64,000 nucleotides of DNA from an uncultured Clostridia bacterium. Lineage in GTDB: Bacteria; Bacillota; Clostridia; Oscillospirales; Ruminococcaceae. The notes below the pieces were generated by a model. The model worked only from the letters and a program-made list of their open reading frames with translations. It had not been told where the DNA came from and searched no databases. Location of the stretch: positions 186,001 to 250,000 of the forward strand of contig CAMVNQ010000002.1 of the NCBI GenBank assembly GCA_947168885.1, given 5' to 3'. Positions within the stretch are counted from its first letter, which is position 1, and every line of letters starts with the position of its first letter. The translations under genes were made by a program, and so were the position numbers. Below, in pieces: positions 51,825-61,144 of this stretch.

Positions 51825-51930
51825 CTGTAAAATGGTTACAAATTTATTACAATGAAGTTACATTTTTGGTGATTTGGTTGAAAAAAGCAAATATTTGTAA
51901 AATACCGTTTTCGTCAGCAAAACAAGAACA

Positions 51931-52956
51931 TTACATATTATCCCGTCGGAGCTGTCCGCAGGCGGCATTTATATCCGCGCCGAGGGTACGGCGTACTGTC
52001 GCGTTCACACCGTTTTCTTCGAGAAGCTTCTGAAAATCCTTTACTCTGCCGCTCTTACGGTATTCGCGCTCTTTTATCTCGTTTACCGGGATAAGATTGA
52101 CATGGCACGGTGAGACAGGTCTTAGCAGCTTTATCAGCTCCTTCGCAGTGGCCGCGTCGTCGTTCACTCCCGCAATAAGTGCGAACTCAAAGCTTATACG
52201 CCGACCCGTCTGCGCAAAGTAGTACCTGCAAGCGTCTATAAGCTCGGCAGTATCATACCGCTTGTTTATAGGCATTATCGCACCTCTCTTCTCATCGGTC
52301 GGGGCATGGAGCGATACCGACAGCGTCAGCCCGAGCTTCATATCCGCAAGCTCACGAATGCGCGGAACGATACCGCAGGTCGAGAGCGAAACGTGCCGCA
52401 GACTAAGGTTTTTGCCTTTATCCGAGGACAGAAGCTCCAGAAAGCGAAGAACGTTATCGAAATTGTCGAGCGGTTCGCCGATTCCCATTAAAACAAGGCT
52501 CTCGACCTTTCTGCCGCTCTCGCGCTCACTTTCGTACACCTGAGAGAGCATTTCCGACGGCAAAAGGTCGCGGACAAAGCCGGCTTTTGTCGATGCGCAG
52601 AAGCTGCACCCCATTTTGCAGCCTACCTGCGTCGAGATGCAAAGCGAGTTTCCGTGCTTATAGCTCATCATAACCGTCTCGCAGCACTCGCCGTCCGGAA
52701 ATTCGTACAGATACTTCGTCGTACCGTCGAGCTTCGAGACGAGCTTTCGCTTCACAACGGGACGCATTATGAAGAACATCCCGTCGAGCTGTTCTATGAA
52801 CGCTTTCGGGAGGTTCGTGCATTCGGAGAATGCGGTCACCCGCTTTTCGTGCAGCCAGCCGTATAGCTGACCCGCGCGGAATTTCTTCTCGCCGAGCGCG
52901 GTTATCTCCGCTTCAAGCTCGGGAAGCGTCATTGAAAGTATGTCTTTTTGAGTCAT
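51931..52956 (-). CDS. rlmN: Dual-specificity rRNA/tRNA adenine-C2 methyltransferase RlmN
   Basis: Radical-SAM enzyme methylating C2 of A2503 in 23S rRNA and A37 in some tRNAs. The 341-residue product contains the CxxxCxxC cluster motif in GCKMGCSFCAS near 112-122. GIGEPLDNFDNV near 157 and SLHAPTDEKR near 214 also fit RlmN. Near the C-terminus, TVRRTLGADINAACGQL carries the conserved resolving cysteine. AAAAGGAAAA precedes the ATG. It is the last gene of the gmk-priA-def-fmt-rsmB cluster. Confidence 0.96.
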   Translation of the reverse strand: MTQKDILSMTLPELEAEITALGEKKFRAGQLYGWLHEKRVTAFSECTNLPKAFIEQLDGMFFIMRPVVKRKLVSKLDGTTKYLYEFPDGECCETVMMSYKHGNSLCISTQVGCKMGCSFCASTKAGFVRDLLPSEMLSQVYESERESGRKVESLVLMGIGEPLDNFDNVLRFLELLSSDKGKNLSLRHVSLSTCGIVPRIRELADMKLGLTLSVSLHAPTDEKRGAIMPINKRYDTAELIDACRYYFAQTGRRISFEFALIAGVNDDAATAKELIKLLRPVSPCHVNLIPVNEIKEREYRKSGRVKDFQKLLEENGVNATVRRTLGADINAACGQLRRDNM

Positions 52957-52967
52957 TCATTTTCCTT

Positions 52968-53597
52968 TTATTCTATCTTATTTACCATTCCGGTGCTTCC
53001 TATTTCATATTTTTCTGGTAGTCTGTCAGATACAGCAATTATCATTGTATTACCGTCAAGAATAATGTCATCAGTGTTGTTTACAGATGGTTCAAAATCA
53101 CCGCTGTGGAACATCTTGATCATTTTTTCGCCGTTATACCAGTAAAGAGAGACGAGATATTTTGCATTATCATTCTCCCATAAAGGCAGAAAGACGCATA
53201 TCAGAGCATTTTGATCCTTGTTTGTTTGAACTTTTACCTCAATTTCATAAAGAGTGCTGCAACTCATACATTCAAGACCCGTAAGTCCCGTGGAAAACGG
53301 AGCCGAGCTTATATCCCTATTTGTTGAATTATCTATAAGTTTCAACACGCCAGATGAGAATGATACCGATAACGCTGTTTTACTGTAGTCATTCAATAAA
53401 AGATCTGCATATATATAACCATCTTTGTCAGATGAAATAGTTTCTGTTATAGTCGCAGCCTCTTCACCCGCCGCTTCTGCCGCACTCGTAATATCCTTCT
53501 CCCTCTCGGTGCCCGAAGGCGAGTTATACCCGCCGCAGCCCGAAAGGAGCAGAGCCGCGGAGACTGTAAGAACAGCAGATCTGATGTATTTTCTCAT
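52968..53597 (-). CDS. Uncharacterised lipoprotein
   Basis: Surface lipoprotein of unknown function, 209 residues. The N-terminus is a lipoprotein signal peptide with the lipobox LSGC (Cys at about 21). A short Gly/Ser/Glu-rich linker follows, then a beta-rich globular domain from about residue 50. Two cysteines lie close together near 112-115 (CMSCS). No enzyme motif is seen. It sits 11 bases before rlmN and 14 bases after rsmB, inside a cluster that is otherwise translation housekeeping. Its sequence is somewhat richer in A+T than its neighbours, so insertion after the ancestral cluster formed is possible. Confidence 0.78.
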   Translation of the reverse strand: MRKYIRSAVLTVSAALLLSGCGGYNSPSGTEREKDITSAAEAAGEEAATITETISSDKDGYIYADLLLNDYSKTALSVSFSSGVLKLIDNSTNRDISSAPFSTGLTGLECMSCSTLYEIEVKVQTNKDQNALICVFLPLWENDNAKYLVSLYWYNGEKMIKMFHSGDFEPSVNNTDDIILDGNTMIIAVSDRLPEKYEIGSTGMVNKIE

Positions 53598-53611
53598 ATT
53601 TTTCTCACCCG

Positions 53612-54871
53612 TTATGCTTTTCGCTCAAAAAGCGCCGTGAAAAAGCCGTCGCCGCTCTGTTCATCGGGAAAATACGTTTTCATCTCAACAAGTGTGAACT
53701 CCGCGTTTTCCGACGCGAACGCTTCGGCAACATCTTCATTCTCTGACCTGTTGAGTGTACAGGTCGAATAAACGAGCCGTCCGCCCGCTTTGACGTACCT
53801 CGCTGCGTTTCCGAGAATTGCCCTCTGTATCTCCGGAAGGCCCTCTGTCTCAGCTTTTTTCTTGTACTTTATTTCGGGCTTGCGGCGTATCACGCCAAGT
53901 CCCGAACATGGCACATCGCACAGCACCCTGTCCGCTTTCGGGAGCGTTTCGTCATATACGGACGCGTCCGCGACACGGGTATTGATTATACCGAGTCCGA
54001 GTCTCTCCGCCCCGTCTTGTATCAGTTTCACACGACTCTCGTACAGGTCTGACGACCATACCGTACCCTTGTTCTCCATAAGCTCTGCGATCGTAAAACT
54101 CTTGCCGCCCGGTGCCGCACACATATCTATCACCGTATCTCCCGCCCTCGGGGCAAGAAGCTCACAGCACTTCTGCGACGAGAGATCCTGTATATGGAAC
54201 AGTCCGTTCCGGTAAGCACGGAGCCGATCTATACTGCCGGAGCCGGTAATGAGCACACAAGTGCCGCTGTCCCCGAATTCTTCCGACTTGACTCCGTCCT
54301 CCGCAAGCTCATAGATGAGATCGTCCGCATCACAGACTGTTGTATTCACACGCGCAAAAACCGGCGGTCTGCCGAATGAAGTTTTCAGTATTTCCTCCGT
54401 TCTCTCAGCTCCGTAGCAGTTGACCCACATCTTGACTATCCAGCGTGCACAGGAGTATTTAACAGAGAGCGTTCCGAGTTCGTCAAGACCGGAAAGGTCG
54501 AGCTCCTTACCAGAACGAATGAAAGCACGCAGTACAGCGTTGATAAATCCTTTCGAGCGTTCAGGAGCAAGCTTTACAGTCTCGTTCACGGCTGCGCTTT
54601 CGGGAATATCCATATACAAAAGCTGATACAGCCCCATTCTGAGGAGCTGGAGCGTTTCATTCTCTATATCGTCAAACTCGGTTTTTGAGTGTGAACGTAT
54701 TATGTGGTCGAGCGTCATTCTCCGCTCGACCACACCATAAAACAATGCAGTAATAAAAGCCTTTTCAGCATCACTCTTTCCGAGCTCTGCGTCAAGCGCT
54801 AAATTAGAGTATGCGCCGTCATTGTGCGCTTTTGAAAGGAGAGATAGAACTCTTTCACGTCCCGACATCAT
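53612..54871 (-). CDS. rsmB: 16S rRNA (cytosine967-C5)-methyltransferase
   Basis: SAM-dependent methyltransferase acting on C967 of 16S rRNA. The 419-residue protein has an N-terminal NusB-like RNA-binding domain (about 1-130) and a Rossmann methyltransferase domain (about 160-419). Its SAM site is DMCAAPGGKSFT near 241-252. The two catalytic cysteines are in DVPCSGLGV near 316-324 and YSTCTLNRSEN near 367-377. Two adjacent ATGs could start it. fmt precedes it by 13 bases. Confidence 0.95.
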   Translation of the reverse strand: MMSGRERVLSLLSKAHNDGAYSNLALDAELGKSDAEKAFITALFYGVVERRMTLDHIIRSHSKTEFDDIENETLQLLRMGLYQLLYMDIPESAAVNETVKLAPERSKGFINAVLRAFIRSGKELDLSGLDELGTLSVKYSCARWIVKMWVNCYGAERTEEILKTSFGRPPVFARVNTTVCDADDLIYELAEDGVKSEEFGDSGTCVLITGSGSIDRLRAYRNGLFHIQDLSSQKCCELLAPRAGDTVIDMCAAPGGKSFTIAELMENKGTVWSSDLYESRVKLIQDGAERLGLGIINTRVADASVYDETLPKADRVLCDVPCSGLGVIRRKPEIKYKKKAETEGLPEIQRAILGNAARYVKAGGRLVYSTCTLNRSENEDVAEAFASENAEFTLVEMKTYFPDEQSGDGFFTALFERKA

Positions 54872-54884
54872 CTTTGCCTTTCTG

Positions 54885-55826
54885 TTATTCTCCGAACACT
54901 GTACCCTTCGGTACTTTCTTTCCTCTTAAATAGTCGTCCGCGGACATACGCTTGCTTCCTTCTGCCTGTACATCTGTGAGCCGCAGTACATATCCGCCGC
55001 AGGAAACGCCAAGTCTGTCGTCCGCAGCAGTCCCCGCGGGAATATCTGTCTTAATATCCGTCTTTTCCGCGAAATACACTTTGAACCGCTTTCCGTCAAG
55101 AAACGTAAATGCGCACGGACTTGCGGACATTCCGCGGATAAGGTCATACACCTTGTCTATCGGCTGAGAGAAATCAATACGGCACATCTCTTTAGTGAGC
55201 ATTGACGCATAGCAGGTGTTTTCATCGGTCTGAGGTGTCCTCGGAGCAATCCCCTTTTCTACCTCGTCAAGTGTCTCTACGATAAGTCCGGCTCCCATTT
55301 CAGAGAGCTTATCATGAAGTTCGGAAGCTGTCATTTTCTCGTCTATCGCGACTTTACCGACAAGTATCATATCACCTGTGTCAAGACCTTCCGCCATATA
55401 CATAGTCGTAACGCCGGTCTCTTTCTCGCCGTTTATGATGCAGTGCTGTATCGGAGCAGCCCCGCGATAGCGCGGAAGAAGCGATGCGTGCACGTTTATG
55501 CAGCCGTATTTCGGAAGATCAAGCACATATTTAGGAAGTATCTGTCCGTAAGCCACGACCACGATACAATCCGGCGCTATGCTCTTAAGTGTGTCAAAGG
55601 CAGCCTCTGCATCCTCGCTTTTGTTGACACGCAAAGAAAGCGGCTGATATACCGGTATGTTGTGTGCAGCCGCACATTCCTTCACAGGCGGCGGTGTCAT
55701 CTTATGACCGCGGTTCTTGGGCTTGTCCGGCTGAGTAAATACTGCCGCGACTTCATGGCCCACCTTTATGAGTGCTTCAAGACAGGGCACCGCAAAATCG
55801 GGAGTTCCCATAAATACTATTTTCAT
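54885..55826 (-). CDS. fmt: Methionyl-tRNA formyltransferase
   Basis: Formylates Met-tRNA(fMet) using 10-formyl-THF for translation initiation. The 313-residue protein has FMGTPDFAVPCLEAL near 5-19 and the catalytic region INVHASLLPRYRGAAPI near 107-123 (Asn, His, then Asp in GLDTGDMI near 145). A C-terminal OB-like tRNA-binding domain follows. It starts 5 bases after def, the standard def-fmt pair. A folT transporter and a 5-formyl-THF cyclo-ligase elsewhere in the window serve the same folate pool. Confidence 0.96.
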   Translation of the reverse strand: MKIVFMGTPDFAVPCLEALIKVGHEVAAVFTQPDKPKNRGHKMTPPPVKECAAAHNIPVYQPLSLRVNKSEDAEAAFDTLKSIAPDCIVVVAYGQILPKYVLDLPKYGCINVHASLLPRYRGAAPIQHCIINGEKETGVTTMYMAEGLDTGDMILVGKVAIDEKMTASELHDKLSEMGAGLIVETLDEVEKGIAPRTPQTDENTCYASMLTKEMCRIDFSQPIDKVYDLIRGMSASPCAFTFLDGKRFKVYFAEKTDIKTDIPAGTAADDRLGVSCGGYVLRLTDVQAEGSKRMSADDYLRGKKVPKGTVFGE

Positions 55827-55831
55827 AACTG

Positions 55832-56311
55832 TTACTTCTTTCTTTTTTCTTCAACTTCCTCGGGTTCTACCATTTCGTCAGCAAGATCGGTGAAGAGTAT
55901 GCCGTTAAGGTGATCTATCTCATGGCAGAGTGCTCGCGCGAGAAGCTCGGTACCCTCGACCTTGAATTCTTTTCCGTAGCGGTTGAAAGCAGTCACCTTT
56001 ACTTTTGCGGGACGCTTGACATAACCCCACTGGTTCGGTGAAGAAAGACAGCCCTCGACCTCACGCTGCTTTCCGTGCATAGATGTAATAACCGGATTTA
56101 TAAGCTCGATAGGTCCTTCTCCGACATCTATTACCACAACTCTGCGAAGTATGCCTATCTGCGGAGCAGCAAGTCCCACACCGTCAGAATTCTGCATAGT
56201 CTCATACATATCGTCGAGCATTACCCAGAGTTTATCATTGAACTCTGTTACCTCGCGGCATTTCTTTCTTAATCTTTCATCTCCGAATTTTACTATGTTC
56301 CTGAGTGCCAT
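55832..56311 (-). CDS. def: Peptide deformylase
   Basis: Metalloenzyme removing the N-formyl group from new proteins. The ATG at 56311, with AAAGGA 9 bases ahead, gives 159 residues beginning [12 protein letters not shown]. An upstream in-frame start at 56359 would add 16 atypical residues and reach into the priA end. The three family motifs are intact: [10 protein letters not shown] near 43-52, EGCLSSP near 86-92 (metal Cys) and HEIDHLNG near 130-137. Confidence 0.96.
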   Translation of the reverse strand: MALRNIVKFGDERLRKKCREVTEFNDKLWVMLDDMYETMQNSDGVGLAAPQIGILRRVVVIDVGEGPIELINPVITSMHGKQREVEGCLSSPNQWGYVKRPAKVKVTAFNRYGKEFKVEGTELLARALCHEIDHLNGILFTDLADEMVEPEEVEEKRKK

Positions 56312-56333
56312 TGTTGTTTTTCCTTTCTTTGTG

Positions 56334-58778
56334 CTATATAATTTCACCGTTGAAATCAACGTAATAACTTACTTTTCTGAAATCCGGTAGCTTTTCCGCC
56401 GAATTAATAACATATCTGAGCATATCGCGGAACCGTCTGTTGTTCCTGCACTTCACTATTATTTTCACGCGGAAGCTTCCGTTTATCCGTCCGCCGGAAG
56501 TCGGACCGAGAATTATGACCGGCATATCTTCGCTCTGCTTTTCAGTTGTACTTCTCAGCATATCACGCAACTTCAGTGCCGCGTTATTTGCCGCTTCTTC
56601 CTCCGCCGACGAGAACGCGATCATGCACAGATCGCAGTAAGGAGGAAAGATAAGTGCTTTCCTCACTTCGGATTCCTGCTCGTAGAAGCCTTTATAGTCC
56701 TGCTTCGCAGCAAGTTCAAGAACGTAGTGCTCCGGCGAGAATGTCTGAATATACGCTCTGCCCTTCTTTTCGCCGCGCCCCGAACGCCCTACGACCTGAG
56801 TTATGAGCGAGAACGTCTTTTCATAGCCGAGATAATCTCCGGCATAAAGCGAACGGTCTATGAGCAGCACGCCGACCAATGTTACATTCTCGAAATTCAG
56901 TCCTTTTGCTATCATCTGCGTTCCGACCATAATATCGTATTCATTATTTGCGAACTCCTTGAACCGTTTCTCATACGAGTATTTGGACATAGTTGTGTCC
57001 GCATCCATACGAAGTACACGCGCTGACGGGAAATATTGCTTTATCTCGTCCTCTATGCGCTGCGTTCCTGTGCCGGAGGAATAAATGAACCTGCTGCCGC
57101 ACTTTTCGCAAGCGCCCGGCATAGGTTTCCGGAATCCGCAGTAATGGCAGATTAGACTGTTGTTTATTTTGTGATAAGTCAGCGGGATATTGCAGTTCGG
57201 ACATTCTTCGACTGTTCCGCAGCTTATGCAGTTGACATAAGTATGATACCCGCGTCGGTTCATCAGCAGCATTGACTGTTCTCCGCGGTCAAGATTAAGT
57301 GTAAGCTGGTGTAAAAGCTCCTCGCTGAAATTCCCGCGGTTGCCCTTTTCCGCCTCTACACGCATATCTATCATCTCAACGTCAGGCAGCACAGCCCTGC
57401 TGTACCGTTCGTTCATCTCAAAAAGGCTGTAACGCCCATTAAGAGCATTGTAATAGCTGTCAAATGAGGGCGTCGCCGATGCAAGCAGAAGAAGCGCCCT
57501 GTGTCTGAAACATCGCTGTTTTGCAATATCCCTCGCGTGATACCGCGGCGACATCTCGGATTTGTATGTATGCTCGCCTTCTTCATCTATAACTATGATG
57601 CCGATATTATCACACGGCGCAAATACGGCGCTTCTTGTACCTATCACTATTCGTGCTTCGCCGGAACGGATACGCTTATACTCATCTGCGCGCCTGCCAA
57701 GTGAAAGGCTGCTGTGGATAATTGCCACCGAGCTTCCGAAAAGATTCCTGAATTTCCCAACAGTCTGCGGTGTAAGCGCGATCTCGGGAACAAGCAGTAT
57801 TGCGGTCTTGCCTATATCGCGGCAATGCTCGATAAGCTTAATGAAAACCGAAGTCTTTCCGCTGCCTGTTATACCATGAAGCAGAGCACATTTGGGCTCG
57901 TCCGTATCCATAAGTTCCAGAAGCCCGTTATACGTTCTTTGCTGAAGCGGAGAAAAGACAATATCCGAAAGCTTTTCCGTCACTTCGGCATTCACGCTGT
58001 CGGACCGCGAAACCTCTGTTTCAGTGATCTCAACGAAGTTCTTTTCGGCAAGACGCTTTACTACAGCGTCGGTAACTCCGCACAGGTAGCATATCTCTTT
58101 AAGCGATGCTGTACCAACTTCCGAGAGCGTATCAATGACCGCTCTCTGCTTCGGCGAAAGTTTGGTTTCGGCATCATACCCATCCGAAAGCGTCACAGTC
58201 TTTTCGGTTTCGTCGCCTACCCTGCGCTTCACATTCTCATGTACCATAACAATGCGCTTTTCAGAAAGTGACTTTACCGCAGCCGAGTTTTCCGGCTGCG
58301 ACAAAAGAGCTTCAAGCTCCTTGTCGGTGCTGCATAACACCGCTTTTCCGATAAGCTCATTCTCTATTTCGTTCAGCGTACCGTCAGCCTGAGCAAGACG
58401 AGCCGCGCTTATATTCAGTGAATGTGATCGGTTGATATATACCGCAAGCCCGGGCGGAAGCATCGTTCGTACAGCGTCATAGTATGTACAGAGCGTACTC
58501 TCATGCATATATTCCGCAAGCGACAGCATTTCCGCATTCAGAAAACTTCCGTCGTCCGCTGCGGCAAATATGCTTTTTACCGCGCCGGCTGGCTTTTCGC
58601 CGGTAATGCCGAAAACCACACCGATACGATGCTTATTCACACGTCCGAACGGAACAATAACACGCATCCCCGATTTTATCTCGATCCCGTCCGGGATCTC
58701 ATAAGTAAACAGTGCATCAAACGCGAATGTCGTCTTTTCTACCGCGACAAGTGCGTACTGCTGCTTTTCCGAGTTCAT
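56334..58778 (-). CDS. priA: Primosomal replication restart helicase PriA
   Basis: Superfamily 2 3'-5' helicase that reloads the replisome at stalled forks. The ATG at 58778, overlapping the gmk stop as ATGA, gives 814 residues starting [11 protein letters not shown]; the upstream start at 58826 is rejected. The order is an N-terminal DNA-binding domain, a winged helix, then Walker [10 protein letters not shown] near 300 and DEExEH ([21 protein letters not shown]) near 395. The zinc-binding pairs (CISCG, CPNC, CHYCG, CEKCGS) lie near 520-565, followed by helicase motifs V/VI ([12 protein letters not shown]). Confidence 0.96.
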   Translation of the reverse strand: MNSEKQQYALVAVEKTTFAFDALFTYEIPDGIEIKSGMRVIVPFGRVNKHRIGVVFGITGEKPAGAVKSIFAAADDGSFLNAEMLSLAEYMHESTLCTYYDAVRTMLPPGLAVYINRSHSLNISAARLAQADGTLNEIENELIGKAVLCSTDKELEALLSQPENSAAVKSLSEKRIVMVHENVKRRVGDETEKTVTLSDGYDAETKLSPKQRAVIDTLSEVGTASLKEICYLCGVTDAVVKRLAEKNFVEITETEVSRSDSVNAEVTEKLSDIVFSPLQQRTYNGLLELMDTDEPKCALLHGITGSGKTSVFIKLIEHCRDIGKTAILLVPEIALTPQTVGKFRNLFGSSVAIIHSSLSLGRRADEYKRIRSGEARIVIGTRSAVFAPCDNIGIIVIDEEGEHTYKSEMSPRYHARDIAKQRCFRHRALLLLASATPSFDSYYNALNGRYSLFEMNERYSRAVLPDVEMIDMRVEAEKGNRGNFSEELLHQLTLNLDRGEQSMLLMNRRGYHTYVNCISCGTVEECPNCNIPLTYHKINNSLICHYCGFRKPMPGACEKCGSRFIYSSGTGTQRIEDEIKQYFPSARVLRMDADTTMSKYSYEKRFKEFANNEYDIMVGTQMIAKGLNFENVTLVGVLLIDRSLYAGDYLGYEKTFSLITQVVGRSGRGEKKGRAYIQTFSPEHYVLELAAKQDYKGFYEQESEVRKALIFPPYCDLCMIAFSSAEEEAANNAALKLRDMLRSTTEKQSEDMPVIILGPTSGGRINGSFRVKIIVKCRNNRRFRDMLRYVINSAEKLPDFRKVSYYVDFNGEII

Positions 58779-59380
58779 TCGGCGAGAAGCCCCTCGATCA
58801 CACCCGGTCTGTTGCCGCGGCGGCACTTCTCTGCACGGACTACCGCGAGAAAATCGGCTACCGCGTCTTCAAGAGCTGCATTTGTCACAAGATAATCGTA
58901 ATTTTCCGCGAATTTAAGTTCCTTGCGCGCAGTCTCCAGTCTCTGCTTTATTACATCGTCGGTCTCTGTCCCGCGCTTGTGCAGTCTCCTGTCAAGCTCC
59001 GCAAACGACGGTGGCAGTATGAACACCATAGTGCAGTCCGGGAACATCTTCTTCACATTCGCCGCGCCCTCGATCTCGATCTTCAAAATAACGTCCTTGC
59101 CTGCTTCGAGCATATCGGTGACAGCTTTTTTTGGTGTTCCGTAGTAGTTGCCGACATACTCAGTGTATTCGAGCAGCTCGCCGTTCTTTATCATTTCCTC
59201 GAACTGTTCACGGGTCTTGAAGAAATAGCTCACTCCGTCGGTCTCACCGGGACGCATAGCGCGCGAAGTTGCGGAAACGGAATAGAACAGGTTGTCGTTA
59301 GCTTTGAGGGCCTGTTCAAGTATCGTGTCCTTGCCGCAGCCGGCAGGTGCAGATACAACAATCAGAATACCTTTTGACAT
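58775..59380 (-). CDS. gmk: Guanylate kinase
   Basis: Phosphorylates GMP to GDP with ATP. The 201-residue protein has the P-loop SAPAGCGKDT near 9-18; the family norm is GPSGAGKST, so the loop is slightly unusual but keeps Gly-Lys-Asp/Thr. The GMP site is SVSATSRAMRPGETDGVSYFF near 34-54, and LEYTEYVGNYYGTP near 73-86 also fits. The order remA-gmk-(rpoZ)-priA is common in Firmicutes; here rpoZ (omega subunit) is missing between gmk and priA. Confidence 0.95.
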   Translation of the reverse strand: MSKGILIVVSAPAGCGKDTILEQALKANDNLFYSVSATSRAMRPGETDGVSYFFKTREQFEEMIKNGELLEYTEYVGNYYGTPKKAVTDMLEAGKDVILKIEIEGAANVKKMFPDCTMVFILPPSFAELDRRLHKRGTETDDVIKQRLETARKELKFAENYDYLVTNAALEDAVADFLAVVRAEKCRRGNRPGVIEGLLAE

Positions 59381-59474
59381 AATTATGCTCCTTTTATATA
59401 TTATTCAGCTGTTATATGATTTGACCTAAATAAGCTCTAAATTGATTCACACTATGCCGTTTTATGAACAACGC

Positions 59475-59696
59475 TTATTTATCAATTACAGACGGTTCTT
59501 TTGCGGACATTACAACATGACCGCTGTCCATTATGATAACGGTCTTGGTCTTTTTCCCGCAGGTCGCGTCTATTGCCATGTTCCTTTCCTTCGCAGAGGA
59601 AACGATACGCTTTGCGGGAGCCGATTCCGCGCCGATAGCAGCAACGATACGGTCGCTGTTTATCCTGTTCCCGTAGCCGATATCTATTAGTTTCAT
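59475..59696 (-). CDS. remA: Extracellular matrix regulatory protein RemA (DUF370)
   Basis: Small DNA-binding protein that activates biofilm matrix and osmoprotection genes in Bacillus subtilis. The 73-residue protein starts KLIDIGYGNRI and contains RIVAAIGAESAPAKRIVSSAKE and IDATCGKKTKTVIIMDSGHVV, the RemA pattern. It is a little shorter than the usual 80-90 residues. A putative GGTGAG site precedes the ATG. It lies directly upstream of gmk, its conserved position. Confidence 0.92.
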   Translation of the reverse strand: MKLIDIGYGNRINSDRIVAAIGAESAPAKRIVSSAKERNMAIDATCGKKTKTVIIMDSGHVVMSAKEPSVIDK

Positions 59697-59733
59697 AAAA
59701 GCTGCTCACCGCCTTGAAAATACTATAAACTAT

Positions 59734-59762
59734 ATTATACCATATTCGCAGTGTAAAATCAA
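59734..59762 (-). promoter_or_regulatory. Sigma-A promoter for remA-gmk-priA-def-fmt-rsmB-rlmN
   Basis: On the minus strand, TTGATT (59757-59762), 17 bases, TATAAT (59734-59739). The -35 box overlaps the maf stop codon. Confidence 0.75.
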
Positions 59763-60310
59763 CCGAAATTTTTCAACTCGCGGGAAAGTCTCCCGACCGG
59801 AAGCCCCATAACATTGTAGTAGTCTCCCGTTATCCCGCTTACGAGAAGCGCACCGAGCTCCTGGATACCGTAAGCCCCGGCTTTATCGAACGACTCTCCG
59901 GTAGCTATATATTCGTCGATCTCACTTTCCGAAAGCTCAAAGAAACGAACTTTTGTTTCTTCACAGAAAGTTTTGTTCTTATTTCCGCAAATCGTGCACA
60001 CTCCGGTGTACACAGAATGTTCACAACCGGAAAGCAGCATCAGCATACGCTTTGCATCTGTTTTATCCTTTGGTTTACCGAGTATCTCGTTTCCGATCAC
60101 TACTATCGTATCTGCGCCGATCACAACATCTTCCGTATGTGAACAAGCTATCTCTTCCGCCTTGTGCCGTGCGAGCTCCATAACATACTCTGCGGGCGGA
60201 AGGTTTTTATCCGCTCTCTCCTCTCCGACTGCCGGAATTATCTCAAAGTCACTTGTTATCAGCGAAAGAAGCTCCTTTCGCCGCGGTGACTTACTTGCAA
60301 GTATAAGCAT
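59759..60310 (-). CDS. maf: Maf-family nucleoside triphosphate pyrophosphatase
   Basis: House-cleaning enzyme hydrolysing non-canonical or surplus NTPs (dTTP/UTP or 7-methyl-GTP type) and linked to division arrest in Bacillus. The 183-residue protein opens with ILASKSPRRKELLSL (3-17) and has EELAxxKA-like ELARHKAEEI near 45. GADTIVVIGNEILGKPKD near 68-85 and SFDKAGAYGIQELGA near 139-153 complete the family pattern. The subfamily cannot be assigned firmly. It has its own promoter and ends at the remA promoter. Confidence 0.94.
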   Translation of the reverse strand: MLILASKSPRRKELLSLITSDFEIIPAVGEERADKNLPPAEYVMELARHKAEEIACSHTEDVVIGADTIVVIGNEILGKPKDKTDAKRMLMLLSGCEHSVYTGVCTICGNKNKTFCEETKVRFFELSESEIDEYIATGESFDKAGAYGIQELGALLVSGITGDYYNVMGLPVGRLSRELKNFG

Positions 60311-60341
60311 ACAAAATCTGCCTCCGTAAAAATGATATTAT

Positions 60342-60370
60342 ATTTTATCATTTTTCGACGGATTTGTCAA
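60342..60370 (-). promoter_or_regulatory. Sigma-A promoter for maf
   Basis: On the minus strand, TTGACA (60365-60370), 17 bases, TAAAAT (60342-60347). Confidence 0.78.
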
Positions 60371-60411
60371 ACTCATAAAGTTATCAACTACTTATTTTTA
60401 ATAAAAATCTC

Positions 60412-60440
60412 TTGACTGTTTTTTATAAATATGGTAAAAT
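60412..60440 (+). promoter_or_regulatory. Sigma-A promoter for tmk and downstream genes
   Basis: TTGACT (60412-60417), 17 bases, TAAAAT (60435-60440). Divergent from the maf promoter. Confidence 0.75.
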
Positions 60441-60474
60441 ATATTGATAATGCGATAATGCCGGAGGTGTTCTT

Positions 60475-61131
60475 ATGAACAAGCTCATTGTTATCGAAGG
60501 ACTTGACGGAAGCGGCAAATCGACCCAGCTCGACCTTCTTCACCGAAAGATACCCGATGTGAATTTCATCACATTCCCCTATTACGATACGGACAGCGGA
60601 CGCATAATAAGCTCTTATCTCCGCGGAACCTTCGCCGAGGACGACCCGCGTAAAAGCGCTTACTCCGCAAGCATAATGTACGCGGTTGACCGCTACACAA
60701 GTTACCGTACTCACTGGGGCGCACTATATGACAGCGGAAGGCCTGTCATCTCCGCGAGATACGTTTCATCGAACGCAATGTATCAGATGACCAAACTTGA
60801 CAAGTCAGAATGGGAGGACTACCTGAACTGGCTGACCGACCTTGAATTCGGAAAACTCGGACTTCCCGAACCGGATCTGACGATATTCCTCGATATGCCG
60901 ACTGAAGTATCGCAAAGACTGCTCTTACAGCGTTACGGCGGCGATGACAGCAAAAAAGACATACACGAACGGGATACAGCTTATCTGAACAAATGCAGAG
61001 AAGCCGCATTATACGCAGCGGAAAAGTACGGCTGGGAGATCATACCTTGCAGCAACGACGGAGAGCCGCGCAGTATTCACGAAATAAATCTCGAACTTAT
61101 CGGAAAAATAAACAGCCTGATCGGCAAATGA
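60475..61131 (+). CDS. tmk: Thymidylate kinase (dTMP kinase)
   Basis: Phosphorylates dTMP to dTDP. The 218-residue protein has the P-loop EGLDGSGKST (8-17), a DR-type motif (VISARYVSSNAMYQMT near 90-105, replacing the usual DRY with ARY) and a lid region with RYGGDDSKKDIHE near 150-162. The DR(Y/H) aspartate change to Ala-Arg is a notable difference from classical Tmk, so a related deoxynucleoside-monophosphate kinase remains possible. A strong site CGGAGGTG precedes the ATG. It is first in a four-gene plus-strand run. Confidence 0.87.
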   Translation: MNKLIVIEGLDGSGKSTQLDLLHRKIPDVNFITFPYYDTDSGRIISSYLRGTFAEDDPRKSAYSASIMYAVDRYTSYRTHWGALYDSGRPVISARYVSSNAMYQMTKLDKSEWEDYLNWLTDLEFGKLGLPEPDLTIFLDMPTEVSQRLLLQRYGGDDSKKDIHERDTAYLNKCREAALYAAEKYGWEIIPCSNDGEPRSIHEINLELIGKINSLIGK

Positions 61132-61144
61132 AAGGATTTTTGAT

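Noticed and set aside
51732-51930. Three GTTACA-like words in the gap before prpC as a regulator array
   Set aside because: Spacing is irregular and the region is simply AT-rich; only the promoter at 51796-51824 is supported.
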